Of a stretch of DNA of 64,000 nt, positions 32,146-44,589 are shown piece after piece. The position numbers and the translations under genes were made by a program. Every line of letters starts with the position of its first letter. The first letter of the stretch is position 1. Below the pieces are notes generated by a model. That model did no database searches, was not told the DNA's origin, and saw nothing but the letters and a program-made list of their open reading frames with translations. Origin of the DNA: Pleurodeles waltl (taxonomy: Eukaryota; Chordata; Amphibia; Caudata; Salamandridae); contig NC_090447.1 in NCBI RefSeq assembly GCF_031143425.1, positions 22,479,426 to 22,543,425 of the forward strand. The letters are read 5' to 3'.

Positions 32146-35016
32146 TGTAGGAGGCTGGTGTGGTTTGTAGTAGGTACCTATGGTACTTACACCTTATAAC
32201 AGGCTCAGTTATCCCATATTAGTGAAATGTAGTCAGAGTCTAGAAGCCAGGCTCTCTAGCGGTAGTTGTGGATGAGCAGCCAAGGCTTATCTAGGAGACA
32301 TAAAAAGCTCATGCAAAACCACTGCACTCACACAGTACTCACACACGTGAAAGAAAATACTCAGTGTTCCAAAATAAAAGGTACTTTATTTTAGTGACAC
32401 AAATGCCAAAATACCATAGAGACTATACTCCCTTAAGGGGTAAGTAATACACAAATTACATACACTAGTATGCAAAAACAGGTGTAAAACCAGTTAGAAA
32501 ACAGTGCAATTAGTGAAAATCACAATAGTTAGAAATGGGCCTAGGGGGAACACAAACCATGTACTAAAAAAGTGGAATGAGAAAGTCGGTTTCCCACCTA
32601 GGCAAGAGTAGTGTGTAGAGGGTCACTGACAGTGCTAGAAAACACTAAAGGTAAGTACTGGAACCCACCCCAGTGTCCAGGAAAGCAGGAGTAAAACACA
32701 GTAGCTTTCCCAGAACACACACAGACATGAGAAAGAAGATTATGCAAGAATTGGAAGAGACTGCAAGACAACAACAGTGGATTTCTGGACCTGAAGACTT
32801 GTTGAAGAAGGGGACCAAGTCCAAGGAGCACAGAAGAGTACAGGGAGAACAGGAGCCCCTGCTAACCCGAATGAAGGTGCAAAAGAAGAACCAGCAGTGA
32901 AGAAGAACAGTCAGTACTGCACCCAAGAAGACAGAGTTGGGTTCCTAGTTGGTGCAAGTGATGTCCCACGCCGGATGGAGGATTGCAGTCTAGTTTGCGT
33001 CACTGGAGTCCACCAACAAACCTTGGCACATGTAAAGCTCGTGGTTAGCAGAAAATGGCGCTACCCGGGACCAGGAAAGACCATGTGGACTCTACCCAGG
33101 AGGGGGCGTTCCAGGAGGCATTCAGCAATTCGGAGAGCCTACAGAAGGTCAGGCAGTGTGCACAGAAGTCCCACAGCAAGGGGACAATGAAGGTGCAAAA
33201 GAGGCCCATGCAGCATGACAACATAGGCTCCCACACCGCTGAAGAACCACTCAGGAAGCTGTGCATTGCAGGATAGAGTGTTGGGGGAGGGAGATGCAAG
33301 ATGCATGAAGAACTTCATGGAAATATAAAAAAAAAAGCCTTGGCAACTGCAAAACATAGGCTGCACAGGGGTATTGTCTTGCGTGGGAAGTCAAGCGCTC
33401 TTACCTCCACCAAAGTTTGACAGTAGGACATCAGGACCGTCAGTAGCACTTCAGTCCACCACCTGTGATGCAGGATCACGCAACTCACAGGAGAGGGGAT
33501 CCACTCAGCCGGTCGTTGTTTTCAGTAGGTGCCTGCAGAAGCAGGGGTGTGACTCCTTCACCCCAAGGGAGATTCCTTCGCTCTTCTGGTGCAGGCTGAA
33601 GACGGGCTGTCCTCAGAGGATGCACAACCGGGAAACAGTTGCAGTTGCTGGCAGGAGCTGAAGATACAATGTTGACAAAGGCATCTTGCTTCTTTGTTAC
33701 AGTTTGTGGAGTTCCTGGCAGGTCCAGATGCAGTTTCTTCGGTGAGAAGTTGAAGTGGAGGATTCAGAGGATTCCGGCTGGAGTCTTGCAATCCGAATCT
33801 GAAGAATCACCCAAAGGAGAGACCCTAAATAGGCCTGAAAGGGGGATTGGTCACCTAACCAGGTAAGCATCTCTCAGGGGAGGACACTGATGTGACCTGC
33901 TGGCACTGGTCACTCAGTTGCTCCCAGAATTCCCTTCCAACTTGGAATCCAAGATGGCAAAACCCAGGGACCCTCTGGAGGAGCTTTGAGCTCCACCCCT
34001 GGGGTAGTGATGGACAGGGGAGTGGTCACTCCCCTTTCCTTTGTCCAGTTTCGTGGCATAGCAGGGACTGGGGTCCCTGAACCGGTGTAGACTGGATTAT
34101 GCAAAGAGGGCACCATCTGTGCCCTTCAAAGCATTTCCAGTGGCTTGGGGAGGCTACCTCTCCCAAGCTTGAAACACCTTTTTCTAATGGGAGAGAGTGT
34201 AACACCCCTCTCCTCAAGGAAATCCTTTGTTCTGCCATCCTGGGCTTGAGCTTCTCATGCAAAAGGAGGCCTTCTGTGAGGTGGCAGCAGCTGGGGCTGC
34301 CTAGAAAACCTCAAAAGGCTGTAATGGCAGTTCTGGGGGTCCTCTAAGGAACCCCCAGAGTGCATGGGATCATCCAACAAATGCTTGCAATAGCATGGGG
34401 GTATGATTCCTACATGTTTGATTCCGACGATGCCTATGTTCGCAGTTACCATTATGTAGTTGGTCATAGGTATTGACCTATGTCCAGTACATGCGTAAAA
34501 TGGCGGCCCCGCACTCACGAAGTCCCGGAAAGTGGTCCTAGAGGTTGTAGGGGCACCTCTGCTAGTGCAGGGGTGCCCTCACACACTGGTACTTCGCACC
34601 CTGCCCTCAGGGCTGGAGGGCCTGCACAAGGGGTGACTTATAAGTTACCTGGTGCTGTGTAAATGGCAGTGAAAGGGTGCTTGCACCTTTTCACGCAGGC
34701 TGCAATGGCAGTCCTGCGGAAGCCTTTTGCATGGGCTCCCTATGAGTGGCAAAATATATGCTGCAGCCCATACGGATCCCCTAGAACTCCAATTTCCTGG
34801 GTTCCTAGGTACCATATACTAGGGACTTATCAGGGGGCACCAGTAAGCCAATTATGGATGAAATACTGTGTTAACATTATCCAACAACCATTTTCAAGGG
34901 AGAGAGCATAACTACTAGGGTTTTGGTTAGCAGGATCCCAGTAGACATAGTCAAACACACTGACAAACAGGCCAAAAGTGGGGGTAGCCAAGCTAGAAAG
35001 GGGCTACTTTCCTACA
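32146..35016 (-). mobile_element. Solo LTR, 2.87 kb (family D), nested in the Gypsy RT
   Basis: It begins TGTAGGAGGCTGGTGTGG at 32146 and ends GCTACTTTCCTACA at 35016. The flanks are GCGGC (32141-32145) and GCGGC (35017-35021), a perfect 5-bp TSD. The Gypsy RT continues on each side. Its sense strand is minus, because the copy at 49344-51954 has the same sequence reversed with AATAAA near its 3' end. An AAAATAAA...TTTATTTT inverted pair lies at 32371-32392. Open frames inside (for example plus 32673-33276) have no recognised product. Confidence 0.9.
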
Positions 35017-35021
35017 GCGGC

Positions 35022-35162
35022 ATACTTGTGTAAGGGCTTTGCCATGTTCTTTTCGATTGGGCCCCACATACCAGTATATCATCACTATAGTTAATTGCAT
35101 TTTTGACAGGCTGTAGCATGCAGCAAAGAACATCCTGAAAATGTTTTGCAGCTTGATGACAG
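35022..35162 (-). pseudogene. Gypsy RT active-site segment
   Basis: The minus strand reads NYSDDILV at about 35070-35095, the YxDD box where two Asp bind metal. A frameshift follows immediately (the next block GPNRKEHGKAL is in another frame). It sits between the family-D LTR and a MITE. Confidence 0.75.
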
Positions 35163-35641
35163 ACTTAAGAGCCCCTAGCGCCTCCTTGCATCATATTAGC
35201 GTAATTTTTTTACGCTAATGTGGCCCAATGAGGCCAAAATTGCAGCACCAAATTTACAAAGTGGCACCAGGCATAATGTATGCCAAAGGGGCATTCCCCC
35301 AGTAGGGGGGCCAAAAAAGTTGACCAAAGAAATCTAAGAGATTTCTTTGCGTAATTTTTTTGGCACTTTTAATGCCTGCTCAGAGCAGGTGTTAAAAGGT
35401 GGCACACCTTTGTTTACAATGGGCCTCAATGAGCTTTGCAGGATAAGCATGAACATTTTTTACACTAATCCCACAAAGCTTCGAACTAGAGTAAAAAATG
35501 CTGGCACTAGTTCCCTAACTACCACCATGGTGCGCTGTATCTAAGATATGGCGCACACATGGCGGTGTTAGGGGGACTCTAAGGGGCACAAGAAAAGTGG
35601 CTCTGCACTTGGTGCAGGGCCATTTTTCATAAATCAGGCCC
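35163..35641. mobile_element. MITE-like insertion in the Gypsy RT
   Basis: It splits the RT between the GLFRYKK block (35642 onward) and the YxDD segment. It contains the hairpin ATTAGCGTAA-TTTTT-TTACGCTAAT near 35197-35221 and ends ATAAATCAGGCCC. Partial relatives are at 39304-39510 and 53905-54025. The ends are approximate; I could not find a clean TSD. Confidence 0.65.
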
Positions 35642-35990
35642 TTCATTTTTTATATCTGAACAAACCAATATTGGTCAAAGAAGTGATTATGTACCTGCAG
35701 TTTTCCTCCAGTTTGGCTTGGTGATACCCCTTGTTCAGATCTAGATGAGAAAATACTATGACACCATTCAGTTGTGTAACCATATCTGCAATGTGCAGAA
35801 CGGAATGCTGTTCTCTCTTAATTGCCTTCTTAGTTTGGCACATATCAACACAGATGTGCACTGCACCTCCACTGCCTTTTTGGGCACTACCACTATGGGT
35901 GAAACCCATGGTGTCCGTCCAGTAGAGTGTTCAATAACATGATGTTTTAACAGCGTTTCCAGTTCTTTCTCAACAGCTTCCTGCAAGTGA
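35642..35990 (-). pseudogene. Gypsy RT N-terminal part
   Basis: In two overlapping frames the minus strand shows ELETLLKHHVIEHSTG, TPWVSPIVVVPKK and VIVFSHLDLNKGYHQAKLEE, then YIITSLTNIGLFRYKK. These are the classical start of Ty3/Gypsy RT (fingers and first palm Asp in LDL.KGYHQ). One frame change lies between the PKK and HLDL blocks. Confidence 0.87.
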
Positions 35991-36145
35991 AAAGAAATCT
36001 GACAATTTTGTTGAGCAACAGGATGAATGTCCTCATTGATATGAAGTTACACGTTCATGGTTTTAAGCTTTTCTAGTTCATGGAACTGAGCTAACATGCA
36101 CTTGATGAAGTGTCTTTAAGACCATGAATTGGTGCTTGTACCTTC

Positions 36146-36421
36146 CTACTTGGTGTGTTGCATTGTTCTTACAAATGATCCTTGATTTTGCAATGGAGTG
36201 GAGGCATCCCACTTGTATACCTTTGTCTTCGAAGGTGTGAGACAAGGCACCAGCAACAGGCTATTGTACTCCTCTGCCGGCATGATGTTTATCAATGCAC
36301 CACTATCGATGATAAAAGGTACAGAACAATCATTCACTTTTATTGTGATTTTGGGGCAAGGTCTGTTACAAAATAGTTTCCTTTCCCACATCCTTTGCAT
36401 GTTTGTCCAATAGCAAGACAT
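36146..36421 (-). pseudogene. Gypsy nucleocapsid end and aspartic protease remnant
   Basis: CSVPFIIDSGALINIMPAEE contains the retropepsin D-S-G triad. Before it, minus-strand sequence 36350-36450 has TCKGCGKGNYF-like text, a degraded CCHC zinc knuckle. The protease would dimerise to cleave the polyprotein. It is truncated at about 91 codons and separated from the RT by stops. Confidence 0.78.
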
Positions 36422-36665
36422 TTACCTCTGTGCAGAAAAAAGATTCCACATTGTGAAAACAATTTCTTTTTCCTCCGAGACATCACTTTATGGCCCTCAA
36501 ACTTGGATCTTTGCTAACTTTTCATGTTCAATGCTGATTCAATCTGAGCTACTCTAGCTTCCACACCAGCAGCTTATCGATCTGCAGATTCCTCTTCTCT
36601 TGAAGACACGACCACTATCTCCAGACTGAGGACCTAATTTAGAAGCTTCTTGCGCCACGGGTGCA

Positions 36666-37140
36666 TCACTGTTTTTGTGGGGTGAAGTGACACACCGGTG
36701 ATGCAAGAGGCTTGTAAATAAGCCCCTGAGTGTCCTGTGCAGCATACATCATCTGAATGAGCTGGGAATACAACCATTGATGACTCTGTGACAGATGGCT
36801 TTTTTCATTACTGATAAGGACCTGAAGTCTTTCTGCAAACTCATCTATTTTTTCTCTGGCTTGGTGTCTGGCTTGGTTGAAGATGTACCTTTCATAATTG
36901 ATGTTAGACATTGGATTGAACTTAATTCCTAATGCCGCCTTAATCTGATGGTAAGATATTTCATCAGCTTGTGGTAATTTCTTTATTGCTTCTTTCACGC
37001 CATCCCCTGCTAAGTTATTTAGGTATTTGATTATCTTTTTTGTCATTTGTTTCTTCTAGTGCGTCGATTAAATTATCCATTTTTTTGATCGAGGCAGGCC
37101 AACTAGTGCCAATATTATGCTTTTTGCTGGTATCGTATGG
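36666..37140 (-). pseudogene. Gypsy gag (capsid) remnant
   Basis: A 127-codon frame (36666-37046) runs KIIKYLNNLAGDGVKEAIKK, then YHQIKAALGIKFNPMSNINY, then FNQARHQAREKIDEFAERL, a typical Ty3/Gypsy capsid pattern (L.Y.G.D....., F.P..N...ERY.F, R.Q...E..D.F..RL). Upstream to 37140, IGTSWPASIKKMDNLI fits the start of the same domain. The final part diverges near 36740. Confidence 0.8.
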
Positions 37141-37502
37141 AAGCGGTGGTTTCAAGAAAACTGCAGCATCATAGCGAGTCATGGACCTCACTGACGCTGA
37201 GAGCAGGGCCTATCTGGCATTGTCTGCTGCCTGCTGGGACCTTCTCCATTCGTACCACCTTTAAGCCCCAGCCACAAGCTTGCATCAGTGTTGTCGCAGC
37301 CAATCTGATGTTGTATGACCTCTTTTCAATCACTAACGGTGATTGACTGCTTTTTGTCATGAGCATTATCCTCACTGCTCTCACATTTCTTCATCATACC
37401 TGTTTTCACTGCCTTTAGCATTTCTTGGTACCTGGATGCTTCTGCTTTTGGTGCAATTTTGCACCTGGATTTCGTGGCCTTCTGTGCTCCTTGTTGTCGC
37501 TG

Positions 37503-39303
37503 TGTAAGGAAAGGCCTCCTTGGCATGGTTACCCCCTGACTTTTTGCCTTTTGTTGATGCCAGTTATGATTGAAAGTGTGCTGGGGCCCTGCTAACCAGG
37601 ACCCAGCACCAGTATTCTTTCCCTAAACTGTACCTTTGTTCCCACAATTGGCACAGCCCTGGCACACAGATACGTCCCATGTAAATGGTACCCCTGGTAC
37701 CAAGGGCCCTGATGCCAGGGAAGGTCTCTAAGGGCTGCAGCATGTCTTATGCCACCCTGGGGACCCCTCCTCACTCAGCACATGCACACTGCCTCACAGC
37801 TTATGTGTGGCAGTGGGGAGAAAATGACTAAGTCCACAAGGCACTCCCCTCAGAGTGCCATGCCCACCTCACACTGCCTGTGGCATAGGTAAGTCACCCC
37901 TCTAGCAGGCCTTACAGCCCTAAGGCACCGGTGAGGGCATATTTGCATGAGCACTATGCCCCTACAGTGTCTAAGCAAAACCTTAGACATTGTAAGTGCA
38001 GGGTAGCCATAAAGAGTTTATGGTCTGGGAGTCTGCCACACACAAACTCCACAGTTCCATAAAGGCTACACTGAAATCTGGGAAGTTTGGTATCAAACTT
38101 CTCAGCACAATAAATGCACACTGATGCCAGTGTGGGATTTATTTTAAAATTCACCCAGAGGGCATCTTAGAGATGCCCCCTAAATACCAGTCCGACTCCT
38201 AATGCTAGGCTGACCAGTTTCTGCCAGTCTGCCACAACCAGACGAGTTTGTGTCCACATGGTGGAAGTGCCATTGTCACTCTGTGGCCAGGAACAAAGCC
38301 TTTACTGGGTGGAGGTGCTTCTCACCTCCCCCTGCAGGAACTGTAACACCTGGCGGTGAGCCTCAAAGGCTCATGCCTTTTGTTACAGCACCACAGGGCA
38401 TCCCAGCTAGTGGAGATGCCCGCCCCTCTGGCTGCTGCCCCCACGTTTGGCAGCAAGGCAGGAGAGGATAATTAGAAAAACAAGGAGGAGTCACCCACCA
38501 GTCAGGACAGCCACAAGGTGTCCTGAGCTGAGGAGACCCCTGCCTTTAGAAATCCTCCATCTTGAGTTTGGAGGATTCCCCCAATTGGATTAGGGATGTG
38601 CCTCCCTCCCCTCAGGGAGGAGGCACTAAGAGGGTGTAGCCACCCTCCCTGACCTAAACACACCCCTAAATTGAGTATTTAGGGGTGACCCAGAACCCAG
38701 GAAATCATATTCCTTCAACCTACACAAAGAAGAAGGACTGCTGACCTGAAAGCCCTGCAGAGACGACAGAGACAACTGACTTGCCCCAGCCTACCGGCCT
38801 GTCTCCAGCCTCAAAGAACCTGCACAGTGACGTATCCGACAGGGACTAGCGACCTCTGAAGACTCAAAGGACTGCCCTGAACCAACAGACCAAGAAACTC
38901 CAGAGAACAGCAGCACTGTTCACCAACAGCAAAATTTTTGCAACTTTGAAGCAACTTTTAAAGAACCCACTCTTTCTGCCAGAAGCGTGAGACTTCACAC
39001 TCTGGAAGCGTGAGACTTCACACTCTGCACCCGACACCCCTTGCTAGAGCTCCAGAGAACCAACACTGCAGAGAGGACCCCTCCTGCACCCCCACAGCGA
39101 CGCCTGCAGAGTGGATCCAGAGGCTCCCCCTGACCGTGACTTCCTGGAAAAAAGAATCCGACACCTGGACCCAGAACTGCACCCGCAGCCCCCAGGAACG
39201 AAAGGAACCAACCTCCAGTGCAGAAGTGACCATCAGGCGGCCCTCTGCCTAGCCCAGTCGGTGGCTGGCCCGAGAAGCCCCCCTGTACCCTGCCTGCATC
39301 ACC
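37503..39303 (+). mobile_element. Truncated family-A LTR
   Basis: It starts TGTAAGGAAAGGCCTCC and is collinear with 6331-8190 (GGCACTCCCCTCAGAGTGCC, AAACCTTAGACATTGTAAG and others). It ends abruptly at CCTGCATCACC, where MITE-like sequence begins, so the last ~730 bp are lost. It has replaced the 5' side of the Gypsy element. A 17-18 bp phrase (GAAGCGTGAGACTTCACACTCT) is duplicated at 38985-39022. Confidence 0.8.
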
Positions 39304-39510
39304 TAAGTCTAATGCCACATTAGCATAATTTTTTTACGCTAATGCAGCGTTAGAAGGCCAAAAATGCTGCCCCATATTTACAAAGTGGCGCAATGCATGC
39401 ATTTTACGTACGGCGCACACATGGTGGCATTAGTGGGGCGCTAAAGGGTGCAAGAAAAATTGCTCTGGACACTCTGAGCTGCACAATTTTTCTTAATTAT
39501 GCCCCTGAGT
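39304..39510. mobile_element. MITE fragment with TTACGC hairpin
   Basis: CATTAGCATAATTTTTTTACGCTAATG (hairpin near 39315-39340) plus GGCGCACACATGGTGGCATTAG and GGGGCGCTAAAGGG match parts of the MITE at 35163-35641. Partial. Confidence 0.6.
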
Positions 39511-40663
39511 CTGAAGGTAAACTTTTGACCGATGCCTCCCACTTGCTGTAGCCGAGTAATAATCCATTACGGGCGGCCTCAAACTTTGACTTTGCCCCAG
39601 TGACCAGATATCCTGAGTGGCGCTTTTAGTTTCTATGCTCTAAAAAACATAAATTCTTTAAAAATGTATATCTCCGGCTCTCCTTTTCTGATTTTATTTG
39701 TTTTCGTGGCAAATTAAAGATAACAATATTTTGGATTTTTAAACTGTTTCCTTTGTTTTATTTTATTACTGTTATGTAATACTTGAATGCTTTATACACT
39801 TTGGCAGTCATTATGAACATGGCGGGATGCCCCGCCAACAACCGTGCTGATGGTCGACAGAAGACCGGCAGTGGCGGTGGCAGGAACCCCGCCGTATGAT
39901 GTCGACTGGAGCATCACAGCCATTGATGGCGGTGAGGGCCGCCATGCGCCGTGCTGGCAGTCAGTGGCAGGGGTGGATGCTGCTCCACCCTCACCGCCAC
40001 ATCAGTTCAGACACCGCCACATCTATAATGATGCAGTCATAGGTGTGGCGGTGTATGGAGCTGCGTTGATGCCAGCGGAACAGCATTGAAGGAATCTGTT
40101 CTCTCCTGGAGTAGCACCATGGAACAGGCAAAGTGCCACCCGAGAAGGAAGGGGGTAGGGGTGTGTTTAAATGAGTGAGTGTGTGCATAGGCGTGTGCAT
40201 GTGTGTTGGTGAAGGGGGGAGGTGTGTCTGCGAGTATGAATGCGTGTGTGTCTGTCTATGTATGTGTGCATGTGTATTTGTGGGTTGGGGGAGGCCTAAA
40301 TGGAGGTGGGGGTGGGGGATGGTGAGAGTGTGTTGGGAAGGGCCTACAGGGTGATCGGGGAGGAGGGGTAGTGTGGAGGACTACATGGTTCTGGAGTGTG
40401 GGGGTGTCCAGGCGCTTGGGGGAATATTTGAAGGTTGTGACAGTGGGGTGGGAGGCCTAGCGTGTCACATACTGGTGACAGGAATGAGTATTCCTGTCAC
40501 CAGTGTGCTTTCCATCAGGGATTACCTGGCGGGGTATCTGGTGTGTCCGAGCAATCATCTGCATTCTTATGGCTCTTCCTGCACAGGAAGGAAGAGAGGG
40601 GCTGACACACTCAAAATAAGCAGTGCCCTGTCCGCACACAAAGGGCTGATTACCCCCTACTGA
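39511..40663. other. Unassigned stretch, then GC-rich transposon-like segment
   Basis: 39511-39800 is AT-rich and unrecognised. 39805-40100 begins GGCAGTCATTATGAACATGGCGGG, has many CCGCC/GGCGG words and resembles the GC-rich element at 2086. 40200-40350 is TGTG/GGGG-rich low-complexity sequence. CTGGTGACAGGAATGAGTATTCCTGTCACCAG at 40471-40502 is a perfect inverted repeat (14-bp arms). No gene is supported. Confidence 0.5.
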
Positions 40664-41905
40664 GAGTGTGGATGCAGGGTTAGGGTAAAAGGACCTGTGT
40701 GCACTTTAAAGACTCTCTTTGAAGTCACCCCCAATTCAAAGGCACAACTGGGTATAAGTACTGGGTCTCTGACTCTGCCAAATCAGAAACATCTAAACCT
40801 ACAACTGGACTCTGTCAGAAGAACTGCTGTGCTGCATCAAGGACTAACACTCTGACCTAGAAGGCTTGCTTTTCTGCGTTGCTGCCTTGTTGCCTGCAGC
40901 TCTCAGACACTGCTGGGAGAGCTGGACTCTGCCTTGCAACTGAAGTGATCTCCAAGGACTTGTTGTCTTGCCTCCTGTTGCTTGAGACTCAGGAATATCA
41001 AATATCAAAGTCTCTTTCCCTGCTCCTGTGCCTGATTCACTGGAAATGGAGCCAGATACTTGCACCAGAGACACTGAGGCATCTTCGTTGTGCACGTAGC
41101 AGAACCAGCACATCGACCCTGTTGCAGGAGTATACCCCAGTGCATTGCACTCAGAACCACCACACTGCATCCGGAACCACTGCTTTGGAACCAGCACATC
41201 ACCACTGCTGTGTGGAGAAGATCGATGCATCATCCTCCAGTGTGGACTAACCTGGCCCATCATCTTTGGAACTGCTGCACTCAGAACTGGCGCTTCACTC
41301 AATAGACACGACGTATCGCCACCACTGTATGAAGAAAATTGACGTATCACATCGACCACGAGCCTGACATTGACCTATCGCTCACCTGGAGCCTAGATCG
41401 CACTGTTGCAACCAAGATCAAGGTACTCTGTTCCCCAAGCCTGTGTGGCTCTTCTGCCCGGTCTGCACTCCATCACGGTAAGCTTGAACTGCTAATATTG
41501 TCCTGGTCAAGTTTGACCAGATATCCCCCATAGGCGCTTATTGCTTCTAGAACTGCTAGAAGTGCTAGAACTCTTTTTATTCTTTAAAAATTCATAACTT
41601 AACTTCTACTTATTGCATATTTGTTGATTTGGTCTTGAATCATTGTACATTTATTCTCTATTTTTCTAAACCTGTGTGTAGTTTTTTGTGGTGTTTTCAT
41701 TGTGTTACTGTGTGTGTGTGAGTGTGTGTGTATGTGTGTAAGTGTGTGTGTTGCACAAATCCTTTACACATTGCCCCATTTGATATGCCTGACTGCTCTG
41801 TGCCAAGCTACCAAAGGGTGAGCACAAGTTATTTTTTAGTGTGAATCTGACTTACCCTGACTAGACTGGTGATCCCTACTTGCCAACTAGAGGCATCATT
41901 GCCAA
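40664..41905 (+). mobile_element. Truncated family-C LTR
   Basis: The end region CCAAGCTACCAAAGGGTGAGC...CCTGACTAGACTGGTGATCC...CCAACTAGAGGCATC matches the last 250 bp of the LTR at 20919-23135. The 5' part is rearranged or divergent. A TGTG-rich run (41705-41750) lies near its U5. The 3' terminus merges into the microsatellite. Confidence 0.65.
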
Positions 41906-41907
41906 CC

Positions 41908-43350
41908 ATTGCATACATACATACATAAGTACACACATACATGCATACATACATAGACATACATACATACACACGGACACACACAGAAATATGCACACAA
42001 ATCTACAAAATTACATACAAATAGAAATACACATGCAAACATGCATACATACACACAAGCATAGACATACATACACATGCACATGCACATTTACACACAT
42101 ACAAACAAACATACATACATAATTACATGCATACAAACACACATACACACACATGTACACATATATATATATACATATACATTTACACACACACATTTAC
42201 ATACATTTACACATACATACATATACATAGACATATACATACACACATTTACAGACACATACACATGTATATACATACATATATACATACACAAATACAC
42301 ATATGCATACATACATAAATGCATATATGCATACACCTACATTCAAACATACATGTCCATGCATGCATACACACATACACCTACACCTACATAAATACAT
42401 AAACAAACATATATACATGAATACATAAATACATGCATGCACATATATATATATACACAAATACATAGAAGCATGCACACACATTTCCACACATATATAT
42501 ACACACATGCATACTTATATGCACATACATCAATTCATACACACATAGACAAATACACACATACAAACATACATACACAGGCACACATGCACCTACACAC
42601 ATGTATGCATACAGACACATGCTTACATATAAACCTACACACATACAGGCATAGATATACACGGTCAAACATACAGACATACACTTATATTCACACATAC
42701 ATACATTCATACACACATGTATACATGCACACATAGACACCCATAAATACAAACATGCATGTACACATATAGACCTACGTACATACACATATACATGCAT
42801 GCACTGACATTCACAAATATAGCCACACATGTATACATACATACTTACACAGAAACTTACATACACAAACATGCACACACACACACATACATGCACCAAA
42901 TACATAATCATCTACACACATACATATAGATACATGAATGCATAAATATATACATAAACATACAAAGATATATAAACAGATAAATGCATGCGTGCACACA
43001 TACATACACACATACATACATATGCACATAGATGCGTACACACACACATTCACATATACATAGATGGACACATGCATATGCAGATACACACATACATACA
43101 AACGCACATACATAGGCACAACCATACATACCTTAACACATGCACAAACACAGACATACATAAATGCATACTTTCACACACACATATTTACACACAAACG
43201 TACATGCATATCTACATATATACATGCATATATGAGCACTGACATAAATACACACATGCATACACACATGCACACATACAGCTACACATAAATACATACC
43301 CACATATAGACACACATGCATATATGCATTGACACACGCACACAAACATA
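41908..43350. repeat. AC/AT-rich microsatellite, about 1.4 kb
   Basis: Long run of CATA, CACA and related tetramers (ACATACATACATACACAC...). It creates overlapping Cys/Val/Tyr-rich minus frames and His/Thr/Ile-rich plus frames (up to 174 codons) that are artefacts. It directly follows the family-C LTR fragment. Confidence 0.95.
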
Positions 43351-43639
43351 CAATGTAACAGTTTCTATTTGGGCATAAAACATTCCATAATGGCCCAGTT
43401 GTAAATAATCCACGACCCAGCTGCTTGCCTTCTGATGGGAGCGTCTTGGAAATGTTTAATTCTTTGCTGTATCATCTGTTCATTAGTACCTCACCATTAC
43501 AATCCTACGCATTGTGCTACTTAAGGCAAGGTTTATGGCATGCTTCCCTTCTCTCTTACCAGGTGACATAAGAGAGAGGCTCTCAGAGTAGTACTTTACC
43601 CATCAGATTTGGTGCATCTGAGATTGCTCAGATACCACC
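43351..43639. other. Non-coding stretch, nothing recognised
   Basis: About 290 bp between the microsatellite and the first of the foldback relics. No open frame or repeat signature. Confidence 0.4.
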
Positions 43640-44265
43640 TGCGAGCCTATTTATGAACTTGTCAAAAATTTGAGTCGCACTTTCACCACGCAAAGTGGTG
43701 CAAGAGTGACACAACTCTTAAGGCAGATTCCTCAAGCCAGGCAAGGCCACCTTGTGTGACTTTGCTTTTCTTGATAAATCTAGAGTAACGCAACCTAGGA
43801 ACACAAATTACTGTGTTGTGTTAGGCTGCCCTTGGAAGGCATTTCATGGGTGGAGAGTGGGTGTTCCCAAGCATCCACCCATGGATGTTGGCGCATTCCC
43901 AGATTTACCATCACTGGTAGATGTGAGCATGCATCAAAAACCTACTCTTCCCCAATTGACGCACAACGAGGATAAATATCTTTATTTCTCCTCCTCTATA
44001 AAGCTATTTCTCCTTGTTACACGTCACCTGGGGAAACATAGGTTTTGGTTTCCCTTCCTACACAGAAACAATCCTGCTTACAATGCAGTCACCCTTGCCC
44101 CATGGCTCTAGGCAGCAAGCTGTGTTCCAGTGCTTGGAAAAGTCAGAAATGCACTGTACAATGTCAGGTATGGCATGTTCCTACACTTTCCCTATCGTGC
44201 AGCACAGCAAGGTGACTTGTGGCGCTTTGTGATATATTGATAAATGTTCCTCTGAATTTGAAAAA
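43640..44265. mobile_element. Decayed foldback element
   Basis: It shares CAGATTTACCA...CTGGTAGATG, AAATATCTTTATTTCTCCTC and the half-hairpin TTCCTACACAGAAACAATCCTG (44065-44085) with the element at 28465-29112. The central hairpin is worn down. Non-coding. Confidence 0.65.
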
Positions 44266-44289
44266 GACTAAAATAATGCTGTAAATAAT

Positions 44290-44588
44290 AGGGCAGGTTT
44301 ATAATGTGTTCCTGCAGAGCAGCGCAGCAAGCCACCTTGCTCTGCTGAATGAAAGGAAAATGGCAGGAAAGTGCCATATTTACCATTATACAGCACATTC
44401 CTATCCTTCCCTAGCATTAGTGCACTTTTGCCTGCGTAGTGCCAAAGCAGACACTCCTGCGTCCTGGTGCAAGGGTGTCTGCATTGTAGGCAGGGTTGTT
44501 TTTGTGCAGGAAAGGAAAGCCTTTCTGCACAAAAACAATCCACCGAGGCATATTCCTCTTTCTATGTGTGCTGCAGAATGTGGCTGGC
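44290..44588. mobile_element. Foldback element, left of the V2R relic
   Basis: It contains GCAGCAAGCCACCTTGCTCTGC, TGCAAGGGTGTCTGCATTGTAG and the hairpin GGTTGTTTTTGTGCAGGAAAGG / CCTTTCTGCACAAAAACAATCC (44494-44542). The same blocks in the same order occur at 45360-45640 on the other side of the receptor relic. Confidence 0.7.
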
Positions 44589-44589
44589 A

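Larger units (their letters stand above)
30075..37502 (-). mobile_element. Decayed Ty3/Gypsy retrotransposon internal region
   Basis: Minus-strand order from 37502 down to 30075 is gag, protease, RT, RNase H, integrase zinc finger, integrase core, C-terminal tail, polypurine tract. This is the Ty3/Gypsy order. It is interrupted by a solo LTR (32146-35016) and a MITE (35163-35641), both inside the RT. Stops and frameshifts occur throughout, so it cannot be active. The 5' LTR is not found: a family-A LTR begins at 37503 and replaces that side. No envelope-like gene is visible. Confidence 0.88.

Noticed and set aside
40844..41359. 171-codon minus frame near the family-C LTR
   Set aside because: No known domain; sequence belongs to the LTR family, where other copies have no such frame.
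42387..42911. 174-codon minus frame rich in Cys, Val, Tyr and Met
   Set aside because: Translation of an AC/AT microsatellite.
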